A stretch of 64,000 nucleotides of DNA. It comes from Sanguinoderma infundibulare (Eukaryota > Basidiomycota > Agaricomycetes > Polyporales > Polyporaceae). Positions within the stretch are counted from its first letter, which is position 1, and every line of letters starts with the position of its first letter. Of the stretch, positions 40,546-51,353 are shown piece by piece. The position numbers and the translations under genes are program-made. Under the pieces are notes generated by a model, which worked only from the letters and a program-made list of their open reading frames with translations, was not told the DNA's origin and ran no database searches. The stretch spans positions 1,426,001 to 1,490,000 of the forward strand of contig JAVLRN010000007.1 in NCBI GenBank assembly GCA_032821775.1, in the 5' to 3' direction.

Positions 40546-41834
40546 GGTAGTAGAAAGCAGTGAGTATCAATACTGGGAGCGAGATGGTGAACGTTGGGCC
40601 CCACCAACCATTTTATAGTCCAATGTGTTCTGCGACCCATTCCTTCATCCAGATGGGTCTGATATCGCCGGACAGCATTGACGGAGACAGGGCGGTCGCT
40701 GGACGTTAACTCATCTGTCTTGAACGCACAGCACGGGTGCCAATCGGTACGAGCGAGAAGCGATGCGAAACGGATAACTTGGCTAGCCCACAGTGGCGTC
40801 CACTTAGAGTTCGCCTACAACATTCGAACCAACCGTTCCTCTCTGACAAACGCAGTCCTTCGCAATGACATTGAGAATGGTTCTCCAGTGACTCCGCGTG
40901 GGCAGGTTTGATTAATACCTTGCGCGGCGAATCGAAGAAGCGGACTTGCCAGCAGCTGCTGAGATGGTTAGCTTGCTGCTGGGAAGTGGGCGTTGTGAAG
41001 TGCGACGTACCAGCGGCGCAACGGTGGGCAATGCCACGAAATGAGACGAAGAAGGGCCAGACACAAGGAGCCGACGAAGCGACATTGATCCCGTGTCGGC
41101 CAGTCATGCTGGAAATTTGGTCTACCGCGCCAACACGCCGCCGGGGCATTTCTATCGTAGTCTCGGTCTCCGACGTTTATCTGGACGCAAAGACGGTACT
41201 CGATGTTTCTGATCAAGGGGTATGCATGAGCAACTTCGTCCTCGCTCGGTCCTAAGCATCAGCGCCAGCTCTCGAAGGCGTGACGTTGGCTGGTGACTTC
41301 GTCGCCGCCTTGCCATGGTGTCATCGAGCGGGCATGAAACTTCAATCTTGCTGTCCTATAACGTGGTGCGCGGACGCTCAGGTCCCGATTAAACTTCTGG
41401 TTGGCAAACTTAAATACTAACTCGCGGCCGTTTTCAGCAGAGCCTTCCACGCCTGTCTTGTCAACGGAGTGCACCTGCTCCGCCGTGAACTGTATCTTTC
41501 CGGACCAAGGTACCGGGCGTGTAGCATGCAAAGTGACGTACAGCGTAGAAATCGCTGTCAGGGCAGAGGAGAATATTGGTGGCGCCGGGGTTGCAATGCA
41601 CTACTGCCGGTAACATCATGAGACGAGTTCAATGACAATGAGGGCAGCATTGCCTCGAGACTCACAGGCACCTTGGCGGACATTAGAATGTCCTTGAACT
41701 GCGCGCCGGTCTCGCCTTAACCGAGTACCGGTGAAGTAAATGGACCACGCTCGATATGATTACAAGGGCGGACTCGCCCGCGCCAGCGACAAACGTACAC
41801 ATTGTACAACGCAATCTTCTACCTGTTGCCCGCT
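40546..41834. other. Intergenic, terpene synthase promoter and peptidase 3' side
   Basis: 1.29 kb. A minus-strand frame at 41259-41531 and splice-like sites near 41540-41680 suggest a possible short multi-exon gene, but I could not join the exons in frame and recognise no domain. No P450, oxidoreductase or transporter of a terpene cluster is present. Confidence 0.4.
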
Positions 41835-44748
41835 CTAGTTGTTCGTATACTTGCCTAACCAACGGAAGACCTCATAGTGCCACTTCAAGCTACAATGCAC
41901 AGTCGGTCAGCATCACAGCACCACTCTCCCATACCAGGACTGCACCATGATTCGAAGTGAACTCACCTGTTCTGGTGGTTCAGAACCCAGTGGTTCTCGT
42001 CCGGGAAAATCACCAAGCGGCTCGGGACACCGCGCCTGTGCCAATCCGGTGAGTTAAAGTGCCCCGCCTGTTTAAATTACCGGAAGACGTACTGCTGAAG
42101 GGCATGGAACGCGCCAATCCCGTCAGTCTCGGGCAACCGGTAGTCCTTGCTCCCGTGAATGACGAGCATCGGCGTCTCCCACTTGTCCACGAAGTTGACG
42201 GGGTCGAATTTCTTGATAACCTCCTGCGCACGCGGCTCCCACGGGCGTCCTCCCCACTCATAGTTGAAGAAAAAGAGCTCGTCGGTGGAGTATCCGTGGT
42301 ATTGAGCGCTGAACGCCTAAACAGACAAGAGTAAGAGAAGTACAGATCGCGACGGAGACGAAGGACTTACTCCGTCATGGCAGACCAATGCCTTGAAGTT
42401 GAAGCCGAACTCGGGGTGACCTTGAATCCAGCTGCAAGAGCATTAAATGAAACGACGACGAAGCAAACACCCAGCAGACGCACTTGATAGCGTAACCACC
42501 GTAGCTAGCACCCGCAGCGACCGCACGATCCGGATCGACCTCAGGGTAGTTCTCGAGAATGTACTTCCAACCCTTCTGAAGGTCTAAAAGGGATGATTCA
42601 GTATACGGAAGCCGTCCAGCAAGACGGGGGAATGCTCACCGACGAAAGGCTTTCCTCCCCAATCCTCCGAGATAGCATCGGTAAATGCTGGATGCAAATG
42701 AGGACGGCACACAGCGACGCATCTCACGAACCGACACACCTTGGCCAAACCCAGTGGAGCCGGTCGGGTTGATGGCAACGACAACGTACCCCTGCTGGGC
42801 GAACACTGCCATCCCGCAGAGTCAGAACAGGTCTCTTCTGCCTTCACCTGCATCGCATTCGAGTACTCACCGTTCGGGTTCCACCTGTTCGACCACCCGT
42901 CATCCCAAGCGCCCTCAGGGCCACCATGAATCGCGAGCAAGATCGGCCACTTCTTCTTCTCGCCCGCCTTGAATCCGGGTGGTTTGAGCAGCCACCCATG
43001 CACCTTCTTGCCCTCCGCACCCTCGAACCAGAAGTCGCTGCCCGAGTCGAGGTTCTTGCCCTTCAACCCGCTGCTGGTTAGACGTGTCAACTGCCCGACG
43101 TCGGGCTTGCCACCCGCGTTCAATCCGCTGAGGACGAAGGCCTCGTTCGGGCTCGTGAGCGACGAGCGCGTGAAGACGAGGCGGCCGTCAGACAGAGGCT
43201 GGATGGCCGAGACGGAGCCGGAGGATGTGAGCTCGCGCGGAGAGCGGAACTCGGCGGGGAGGGAGGGGTCGGTCGACGACACGGACGGGGTGTCAGGGAC
43301 AGGGAGGGAGAAGATCTTGGTGCGCGCGTGGTCGGCGGCGGTGAAGAACACGGTCTTGTCGTCGTGTGCGAACTAGAGGTATCAGATCAGACTTCAAACA
43401 TCGGGATCGGGAAGACTGCGCATACGGCGATGCTCCCGACAGAACGGTCCCAGGACTGAGTGAGAGTGTGCTTGACGTGTTTCTTGAGATCGTAGATCAC
43501 AAGCTTCGCGCTGCAGGTGGTCAACGGGGTACCGTAGAACAGCCTCTGGATGAACTCACCGATCACTCTCGTGGCCATCCCGGTCGAGCTCGGTCCAAGC
43601 GGCCTTGTCTCCAGCAGTGTTGAAGACAGGATTGTGAGTCGCACCATGGTTTCCGGAAGTAAGTTCGCGCGGTGGAGACCCTCCATGGATGTCAACGATA
43701 TGGATCTGAAATACATGTCTGAATATTGAATGTCTTTGTGCAAATCTCCAACTTGGACCTACGTTTTGCTTGGTGTGCCAAGCCTTGGGAAGCTGGGGAT
43801 CCTTGGTGGTGTAGACGACATGCGTGTCAGAGATGTCGAAGTCGTCGGTGCCGCCAAACGGCTCAACAGGGGCGTGCTGGAGGGGATCCGTGTGAGCGCA
43901 TATACGAAGAGTCGTCGGGGCAGACAAAACGGGGGCTTACGTGATTGGTTCCCTTCAAGAGGTTAGCAAAGTCGCTGCCAAGAGCCCACTTGCCATCGGT
44001 GCCTTTACTGAGCTGGACGCTGAAGAGCGACGGGCTCTTCGGGCCGACCCAGGTGTCCCAGTGCCGCTCAAAGGTTTCGTCATATACGAACGCAGTGTGA
44101 CCTCTGTTCTCCCAAGCCTCATCGTTCTCCTTGACCTTGTTCAGCTCGCCGTCGGCATGAACGTAATCCGAGAAGACAAGAGTGGCCGCGTTGGACGAGT
44201 AACGGAAGTTGGTTGCGGAGTCTGTGGGGAACTTGCCGATAAGCTGAGGGGAGTCGAGAAGGGCGAGAGCGGAAGCGTGAAAGTTGACGGATATGGCGTA
44301 GAGGTTGATGATCTTGTCCTTGTCGGAGCCCTCGGGGACGGCATGGGCAAGGGTGCGGTTGTCGAGCCAGAAGGCCTCGCCGCCGTGGGGAAGAGGGAAG
44401 TCAATGGGCGTAATCGAGGATTCGAGAGCGGCGATGTGGATAGCCTTGCTATTCCTGTTGGGGCTTACAGCTCGACGGTCGGAGAAGTGATGGATTTGGG
44501 AAGACTCACTTTTTATCTTTCAAGTCATACTGGGCGAGGGGCACGAACAGCAAATCCCCGGCTTGGTTTGCAGTTGCTATCCCTGGCCTGGGGAGCTGGA
44601 CGAGATCGGTCGGGGAGAAGATGTCTAGCCCTTGCTTGAGGACGGATTCGGGCGTCGCCATGCTGTTAGTGGAGTTGAGGGGCGATTGCAGCGGGACTTG
44701 GGCTGCAAGGCCTAGGACGGATACGGGGAAACCTGGGGGAACCCGCAT
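41835..44748 (-). CDS. S9 serine peptidase, dipeptidyl-peptidase V-like
   Basis: Cleaves dipeptides from peptide N-termini. The front half is a beta-propeller (GGEAFWLDNRTLAH, YDETFERHWDTWVGP, EPFGGTDDFDISD, KAAWTELDRDGHES, SWDRSVGSIAF). The back half is an alpha/beta hydrolase: LLAIHGGPEGAWDDGWSNRW, YVVVAINPTGSTGFGQ, the nucleophile motif GASYGGYAIKWIQG, the acid in HGSKDYRLPE and the histidine in PDENHWVLNH. The stop is at 41835 after a short last exon (KWHYEVFRWLGKY). The most upstream in-frame ATG (44748) gives only a weakly hydrophobic head, and a stop codon precedes it. Unlike secreted Aspergillus DppV, this copy may therefore be cytosolic. About nine exons. Confidence 0.9.
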
Positions 44749-45265
44749 CGTGGGCACTTGACCTCGGCTTGTTTTCAACGGGCACGGTCAAGGCAACGTG
44801 GGCGAGATCGATGTCTTGTCGATGTCTGAGCCGATCGAGGAAGACGTCTCCCTGAAAGTACTATGCACCCAAGTGTTGCCCCAGCACAGTCCACGTCGTC
44901 CCGTCGAGGAGACCAACCATACCGACATCCTTCCCGCCGAATGCGCCATCTCTCCCCACACACCAACAATCTTATCCGATAAGATGCATGCTCACTCGGT
45001 TTGAAGCATTTGGGTTTAACTTTTACTGGGAGCGGCGCATTTTAGCCAGGCATTATGTACATAATATGCGACCTCGACGCTGCTTCAGAAGGCGTCGGAC
45101 GTCGTAGCCAATGCCACCGTCGCCGTTCGTCGGGGAGGATGGCGTAATGTGACGGACTCGCGTGACAAAGTGTCACGGGACGCGTACGCGTCGAAGGAAA
45201 GCGGACGAGCAACGCGCACGCCAACGCCGTCCTCTCCTTCTTCGTCCTACACGCACTCGCTCGCC
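44749..45265. promoter_or_regulatory. Divergent region between the S9 peptidase and RPT5
   Basis: 517 bp between divergent starts. No long coding frame. It should carry both promoters; no TATA box is obvious near the RPT5 start, as usual for proteasome genes. Confidence 0.45.
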
Positions 45266-47068
45266 ATGTCTTCAGCACAACCTCCCAATGCCCCCAACAA
45301 CAACGCCAACAAGACAGACAACACCCCTTCGTCCTCCACACCAGCTCCTACCCCCCAGGATGTTGCAATGGACACCACTCCGGACAAACCCGCGGAAGAG
45401 ACCTGGGACGACATTCCAGACGAGATTATCAACCTCTCAACAGACGAGATTTTGACCAGAATACGTCTCATTGACAACGACCTCAAGGTGCGTCCTCGAT
45501 CGTTGTGCAAGACGACCAAGCTCTCAGCCTTTACCGCCTCCAGGTCATGCGTTCCGAGACCCTCCGTCTCCAGCACGAACAGAGTGTCATGAAGGAGAAG
45601 ATCCGCGAGAATGGCGAGAAGATCAAGCAGAACAAGGTTCTGCCCTATCTCGTCGGCAATGTTGTAGAGGTTAGCATTCCCTCCACTTTCGCTGACCAAG
45701 ATATGAATGCCACCCTGCAATGCCACCTGTCTCCGTGCATACCAACTCTGGGATCCCCAACTTGACCCTTTCCGCCTGTACCATTTGTGTCTCATGGGGT
45801 GCCGAATCCTTCTCCCTCCAGTAAATGTGCTGACTTTACCCAGATTCTAGACGTCGACCCCGAAGGCGAGGAGGACGGTGCCAACCGTGACTTGGACTCC
45901 ATGCGCAAGGGCAAATGCGCTGTCATCAAGACTTCAACACGACAAACTGTCTTCCTCCCTCTCATCGGTCTTGTCCCTGCCGAGAAACTCAAGCCTGGAG
46001 ATCTCGTCGGTGTCAACAAGGACTCATACCTCGTTCTCGACACCCTTCCCGCAGAATTTGACTCACGCGTCAAGGCCATGGAGGTTGACGAGCGCCCGAC
46101 CGAGACCTACACCGATATCGGCGGTCTCGAGAAGCAGATTGAGGAGCTCGTCGAAGCTATCGTTTTGCCCATGGAGCAAGCCGACAAGTTCAAGACGCTC
46201 GGTATCAAGCCTCCAAAGGGCTGTCTCATGTACGGTCCCCCCGGTGAGTTGACTTTAGCTCACACGCTGCACTCATAGAGCTGACCTGGCTTCAGGCACC
46301 GGAAAAACCCTCATGGCGCGAGCGTGTGCCGCCCAAACAAAGGCTTGCTATCTTAAGCTTGCTGGTCCGTCACTAGTTCAAATGTTTATCGGTGACGGTG
46401 CCAAGTTGGTCCGAGACGCGTTCGAGCTTGCCAAAGAGAAGGCCCCTGCCATCATCTTCATCGACGAGCTGGATGCCATCGGCACCAAGCGTTTCGACTC
46501 TGAGAAGAGTGGTGACCGTGAGGTGCAGCGGACCATGCTTGAGCTCCTCAACCAGCTTGACGGTTTCAGCAGTGACGAGCGGATCAAGGCACATATTCCT
46601 CTTCTATCCTCTCCGTGTATCGCGTGTTCACGTGTGACTCCGCAGGTCATCGCGGCGACGAACCGTATCGACATTCTTGACCCCGCCTTGCTCCGGTCCG
46701 GTCGCCTTGACCGGAAGATCGAATTCCCTCTGCCGAACGAGACCGCCCGGGCACGAATTCTTGAAATCCACTCGCGAAAGATGGCCGTGTCGGCAGACGT
46801 CAACTACGAAGAGCTTGCCCGGAGTACCGACGAGTTCAATGGTGCCCAGCTGAAAGCGGTTTGCGTCGAGGCCGGTATGATCGCTCTACGGGAAGGTGCC
46901 ACGAAATTGAGCCACGAGCACTTCCTCAGTGGCATCGCAGAAGGTGAGCCTCGTTGGCCCGAACATCCGCATTTCATTGCTTCCTTTTGTTTTGCGCCAT
47001 ATGCTGATTCGCGTGTAACCAATTCAGTCCAGAGCAAGAAGAAGAATCCCCTCAATTACTTCACGTAG
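45266..47068 (+). CDS. RPT5: 26S proteasome ATPase subunit RPT5
   Basis: One of six AAA ATPases of the 19S base that unfold substrates and open the 20S gate. A Thr/Pro/Asn-rich head precedes [20 protein letters not shown] and a coiled coil ([20 protein letters not shown]). The OB ring follows ([25 protein letters not shown]), then the AAA domain: Walker [15 protein letters not shown] split by an intron, Walker [32 protein letters not shown] with the arginine fingers, and sensor 2 [16 protein letters not shown]. The C-terminus reads NPLNYFT. The HbYX tail that docks into the 20S alpha ring normally ends hydrophobic-Tyr-X; here the penultimate residue is Phe. Several exons to stop 47066-47068. 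Confidence 0.95.
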
Positions 47069-47546
47069 CATTTGTATCTCCTTTTCGGCATCCGATTCGT
47101 GGACCTGCATCACGATGTATCCTATCTTTTAGCTTTCCGCCACAACTCTCTCCACGAATTTCGGCGCACATCACTGTCCGCCAACTTTTCTTACGTTCTC
47201 GAGCACTCTGTTGGAAACCTCGTGCCCTCATGTCAGCGGACAGAATTCAGGCCAGAAGCTGTGAACGTGAGACTGCAGATGCGTGGTCGGGTCTTCGAGA
47301 AGCCAGTTAAGCCGACATAAATCACGATGGTAGGTGCGTTTCCCCGCTGGTGGACCGCCTGAGCCCGCCGGATCTGATGATGCTTCATGTTGAATAGTCC
47401 TCTCAGAGTGCGGAGATTTCTGACCTTGACATGAACGGAACACTTGTCCGCCAGGTACGCTAGGGTCAGATCGTACTGACGTTCGGGGGATTCGTGCACG
47501 ACCGCCTTCCGTCAGAACCCACCCTCGGTGTCGCGCCGCCGCCGCC

Positions 47547-47612
47547 GCTAGCTTGAGATTCACTGCAGTCAGGAATGCCGCTAGCTTGAGATTCGCTGCA
47601 GTCAGGAATACC
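47547..47612. repeat. 33-bp direct tandem repeat, two copies
   Basis: Two adjacent 33-bp units starting gctagcttgagattc differ at two positions. It lies in noncoding DNA next to a GCC-rich tract. Confidence 0.9.
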
Positions 47613-48020
47613 GATGCTCATTTCTTCATATATGGCGGATATCATAAAGTCCCCCAGTGCAGGCGTCGTTGAGATCCGCCAGCTAACTCGGCGGTCAAGC
47701 AAAGTATTGTAGGGCAGAGTGTGCACTCTATTCTTTACGCGGCGGTGAGCATGTGCCATGTGTTTCTAATCGGACTCGAAGGGCATAACCGGAATTCGTG
47801 CCTAGGTTCATCCCCGCAGGTGCACTGCTTTCATTTTATAATACAACCTCTGCTGGCCGCAGAGCTCCGCTCAAGCAGGCTCTGGTACCGGTGTAGCCTT
47901 CGGAGGTCCTAGACTGCTATGCCGTCGGTGCGTGGGTACCATCTTTTGTCTGGACTAATCTTCGCGCGCGTGATAGCACGAACGCGTGCATTTGGCCCTG
48001 GCTGGAAGCATGATGTGTTG

Positions 48021-48026
48021 TATAAA
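48021..48026 (+). promoter_or_regulatory. TATA box of the small secreted protein gene
   Basis: TATAAA 140 bp upstream of the ATG at 48166, in a good position for a leader of about 100 nt. Confidence 0.5.
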
Positions 48027-48165
48027 TTCCAGCGCGGACCCTTCGATCCCCTCGCCACTCCGGCTCCCTTCAGTTGCCCTTTGCTTACTCCTCCACACGG
48101 CTCCCCGTTACCAAACACATACGATCACCCCACTCCGCCGCCTTGTCCCCTTCACGGCGCAGATC

Positions 48166-48790
48166 ATGAAGCTCATCACCTCCACACTCGGCACCACCCT
48201 CGCGGCCCTCGCCCTCACCTTCGCGCCCCGCGCTCTCGCCACCCCCGGCGAAATCGTCCTGCCCCAACCGGGCACGCACATCGCCCCCGGCGCATCCTTC
48301 AACTTCACGTACGACATCCGGGGCGACTACTGCCTCTCCTCCTACTCGTACTCCGTTTTTCTCATCACCGGCGAACCGACGTCGGTCGCGCCCTCGGACA
48401 TCTTCATGGGCGGCTACTTCTTCGGCAAGTTCGACGCGCCAAACTACCCCGCGGTGCCGTACGCGCAGAACCCCGCCCCGGCCCAACTCGTCATGCCCAA
48501 CTTCGCGAAGGGCGCGGGCGGGTGGGGGAGCGCGCAGAACGCGAGCGACCAAACGTGGCAGATCGCGGTGCTAGAGGAGTGGGACGGATGCGAAATCGAA
48601 GTGAGTGGCACCTTCCAATTAGCGTGCGTGCGGGGATGCCGCGGGCCCCGCGTGCGGACTCCGCACCGCATTCCAAATCTTCGACGCGTGGAGAGTGATG
48701 CTGATGCGTTTGCGTTTGCAGGGTCCCGTCGGGAGGAAGTTCAGTCTCACGTCCGTGCCTATCGTATATAATGCTAGCGGCTCTCAGTAA
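48166..48790 (+). CDS. Small secreted protein, function unknown
   Basis: Two exons (48166-48600, 48722-48790), 167 aa. A clear signal peptide with an ALA cleavage site (LAALALTFAPRALA) precedes TPGEIVLPQPGTHIAPGASF. The domain is rich in aromatics (YSYSVFLITG, GGYFFGKFDAPNYPAVPY, GGWGSAQNASDQTW) and looks like a beta-sandwich. Cysteines are few (two visible, in DYC and GCE). N-glycosylation sites are present (NFT, NAS). Proteins of this pattern occur in many agaricomycetes but have no function I can name. It is not a hydrophobin or cerato-platanin. Confidence 0.75.
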
Positions 48791-49051
48791 TCGCCTCCAG
48801 ATTGGGACTGTGTGGACACTTTCGGACTACCTAGTTGACAGCGTAGCTGCGGACTATAACTTTAAGGTCGTAATTGTTACGGACATGCTCATACTACACA
48901 CCCTAGACACTTTGACGCCACGGACGCTTCCTGCTCGCGTCAGATATAGGTCACGCACTCTTCGTTTACTGTAGGACAGTTCTCCGCTGCGAGATTTTTT
49001 AGTGTGCTTGTCAAAATATGTCCTGCTCCGGATCCAAACTTCCGTGTACAT

Positions 49052-49632
49052 CTAACCTCTTGTTGGTGGATCCCCCACCAGACCTTCGACGTCAAGCTGC
49101 CCCTCGGCCGCACTGACATGCCGGTTAGCGACGTCGAACAGGCTTCGGTCGTCCTCATAGCCCTCTAGAAGGCCAGGAAGACCATGCGCTCGCAAGTACC
49201 CGTTTGCAAGGAAAAAAGCTAGAGTTAGACAACGTTAACCTGGACGCGGGAATGGTCCATTGACAGCAAAAGCCCTGCGTCATCGTCATCGAATCTGCAT
49301 AGCGAGTCGATATTGGCACCTTTGATCAGCCCGTACGAAAGAGTGGCGGCGAGATATTCCGCCGGCCGGTCGAGCTCGTATCTCGCGACGTTTAGTGGCC
49401 GGGCGAGCGCGGACTCGAGTTCGTTCGGCTTCACGGCCTGGGCTTGTGCGGGGTGCACTATCTGCGCGTTTATGCGGCAAGCATATTCAGGAGTGAAGAT
49501 ACGGGCGAAGTGAACGGCTTGCGAAGCGATGGTGGTGGAGGACCAGGAAGGCCTTGCTGCTAGGCGTCTCGGGCCATTCTCGTCCAGCCTGCCACAGATT
49601 CTCATTTGGCTTGCAACGGTCATCTCCATCAT
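49052..49632 (-). pseudogene. Fic/Doc-fold protein lacking the catalytic loop (degenerate or dead enzyme)
   Basis: Fic proteins transfer AMP or other groups using a conserved histidine loop. Here the helices before and after that loop are well conserved (FTPEYACRINAQIV, ELESALARPLNVARY, LAATLSYGLIK; then AFFLANGYLRAHG, DDRSLFDVANRHV), but the loop itself is missing. The best model has exons 49632-49320 and 49218-49052, joined by a gtgcca...ctctag intron of 101 nt. It is in frame, 159 aa, and skips exactly the catalytic residues. Read without splicing, the same interval holds stops and only a vague trace of the loop. Either a pseudogene that lost the motif or a catalytically silent protein. 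Its start lies only 36 bp from the divergent small gene's start, so the true N-terminus may be shorter. Confidence 0.6.
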
Positions 49633-49668
49633 TTCCAGCCCGCTGTTCACTGCCTTGAACCTCTTGAA

Positions 49669-50088
49669 ATGCGATTTTCCTGCCGTCTCTCTCTTTGTTG
49701 CTCTCGAACCGTACTTCGGCCACGTCCGCTGGGCCCGAGTCGCCTCCCGACCTCGACGGGCCCAGTCGCATCTGCCCCTGCTAAAGAGTTCAAAGTGGTG
49801 CTCGACAACGACACGCTTTATATGGACAAGGAACTTGCCGAGTCCTTAGGTTGGCACCCGGGGACAAAGCCTGCGGAAGACGTGCCGTTGACATTGCACG
49901 GCTGGGGGCCGAACTACTTCGCCATCACTCGTGCAGGTTCAGACAGTGGTATGCCTCCTTCAGCTGAACGGCCTATGACCTGGTGGCAATTCTCATTCTG
50001 GTGTGCAGAGATGTTGGCTCGACAGACTGTAGGGACCGCAAGTGACCCCAAAGTGGAGAAGGTCCTGGAGTATCTCAAGGATCGCTGA
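49669..50088 (+). CDS. Hypothetical small protein
   Basis: Single exon, 139 aa from ATG 49669. The head is Arg/Ser/Cys-rich without acids (about 40 residues), compatible with a mitochondrial presequence. The body reads FKVVLDNDTLYMDKELAES, VPLTLHGWGPNYFAIT, MTWWQFSFWCAEMLA and KVEKVLEYLKDR. It is compact and probably folded, with no domain I recognise. An upstream in-frame start at 49606 would add 21 residues but overlaps the divergent Fic-like gene. Confidence 0.6.
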   Translation: MRFSCRLSLCCSRTVLRPRPLGPSRLPTSTGPVASAPAKEFKVVLDNDTLYMDKELAESLGWHPGTKPAEDVPLTLHGWGPNYFAITRAGSDSGMPPSAERPMTWWQFSFWCAEMLARQTVGTASDPKVEKVLEYLKDR

Positions 50089-50539
50089 ACTGAAGTGAAT
50101 GGATGAGCAACTGGGATTGGCTCGGTTATGTCGTAGAGCGGATGCTGCGTGGATGTCGCTATCACTCTTCGTGATCCCATGCACGACAGTCCTCGTATGG
50201 AACAGTCAGATGTGGTGAACGCACATGAGGTTCAAATGTTAGAACGGACATTGTACTAATAATCTTCCAAGCTCAATGATAGTGAACCTCGTTGTGAATA
50301 CGACTGCTCTATCCCGTTTTCTTGAATGAGCACGCGAGACGCAGTGCCCGTCGAGAGTCGAAAGTCGGGGGTCTACATGCTGCAGCTGGATATCAAGTAC
50401 GTGACGGAAAGAACACCATTGTGGCGTTGGGCGGCTACGCGCAGGTCGCGCCGCGGATTGAACGATTCCCTCCTCTCCTCGCTCTCCTCGCCCAATCTCG
50501 CCCTCCTGCCCCAGTCCTCAGCCGCCAGCTGGCTCCACA
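50089..50539. other. Intergenic upstream of EAF6
   Basis: 451 bp between tandem genes. Short overlapping frames only. Confidence 0.5.
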
Positions 50540-51217
50540 ATGTCGAACGAAACTCCATCCGCAGAGGATAAGGCAAAATATGACGCGGCGAAGAAGGAGC
50601 TCCTGCAGGCATTAGCGAAGAAGAGAGCGTTGGACAAGCAACTTGTGTGTTCGTTCCAGCCTCCTCCTACCTTACAGTACTCACTGACTGTTCATGTCTC
50701 ATTCGCGTAGTCCTCGCTAGAGGTCCAAATATATAATCTGGAGACGTCCTACCTGACGGACACTGCTGCCCATAGCGGCGGGAATATCATCCACGGTTTC
50801 GACGGCTACCTCAAGAACCAACCCAGTGGGAGGAAGAAGTACGAGATTGGCGAGCAGGACCGTATATTCTCCGTCAGTAGCCAGACATACAAGAAGGTAC
50901 GTGCTCCGTCACCGGCTCGTCCCCTCAAGACTAGACTGTCGCAGGCTTTGGAACTCTCGGGCGAAGGTGAAGAGTCGACCGCGACAGGGGAAGACCAGTC
51001 AAGAATGTCAACTCCCGGCCTCACTACAATCAACGTCCCTCCCGCTTCTCGACCAGAGGTCCTGTCTGCCGCACAGCAAAAGAAGAACCGGGATAGGGAA
51101 TACCAACGGAAGAAGCGCGCAGCCCAGCGAAGGAGTACGGCTACTCCTGCCAGTGACGACGAGAGTGTATCCGGTCGCAAGCCCAGTAAGAGGGCACGCC
51201 TCGCCGACGATGATTAG
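50540..51217 (+). CDS. EAF6: EAF6, subunit of NuA4/NuA3-type histone acetyltransferases
   Basis: Small scaffold subunit of MYST acetyltransferase complexes in the nucleus. Three exons. The N-terminal coiled coil carries the family core: KYDAAKKELLQALAKKRALD, SSLEVQIYNLETSYLTDT, GGNIIHGFDGYLKN and EIGEQDRIFSVSSQTY. The C-terminal third is disordered and basic (QKKNRDREYQRKKRAAQRR, RKPSKRARLADDD), as in other fungi. Convergent with RRP40. Confidence 0.93.
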
Positions 51218-51353
51218 GTCAGTAACACAATCCTCATTGTGCTGCATGTGCTCATTCCCTCGGTTTCAAAGTGGGCTATGGTCCATGTCATGTTCTATTA
51301 GACTTCTCACCGCAGCCATGTGTATTATACTGTAGCCCATACCCGTACGTCTA

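Larger units (their letters stand above)
47069..48165. other. Intergenic 1.1 kb with a tandem duplication
   Basis: No gene I can support. A minus-strand frame (about 47228-47512) reads without stops but matches nothing known to me. The right half should hold the promoter of the small secreted protein. Confidence 0.45.

Noticed and set aside
41259..41690. Possible short multi-exon gene on the minus strand
   Set aside because: Splice-like sites exist, but no exon combination I tried stays in frame, and no domain is recognisable.
47228..47759. Minus-strand open frames around the tandem repeat
   Set aside because: The repeat itself generates the periodic peptide; no homology or start context supports a gene.
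49669..50088. Toxin-antitoxin-like pair formed by the Fic-like gene and its divergent neighbour
   Set aside because: Attractive given the Doc resemblance, but this is a eukaryotic locus with divergent rather than operonic genes, the neighbour shows no antitoxin features, and the Fic loop is absent.
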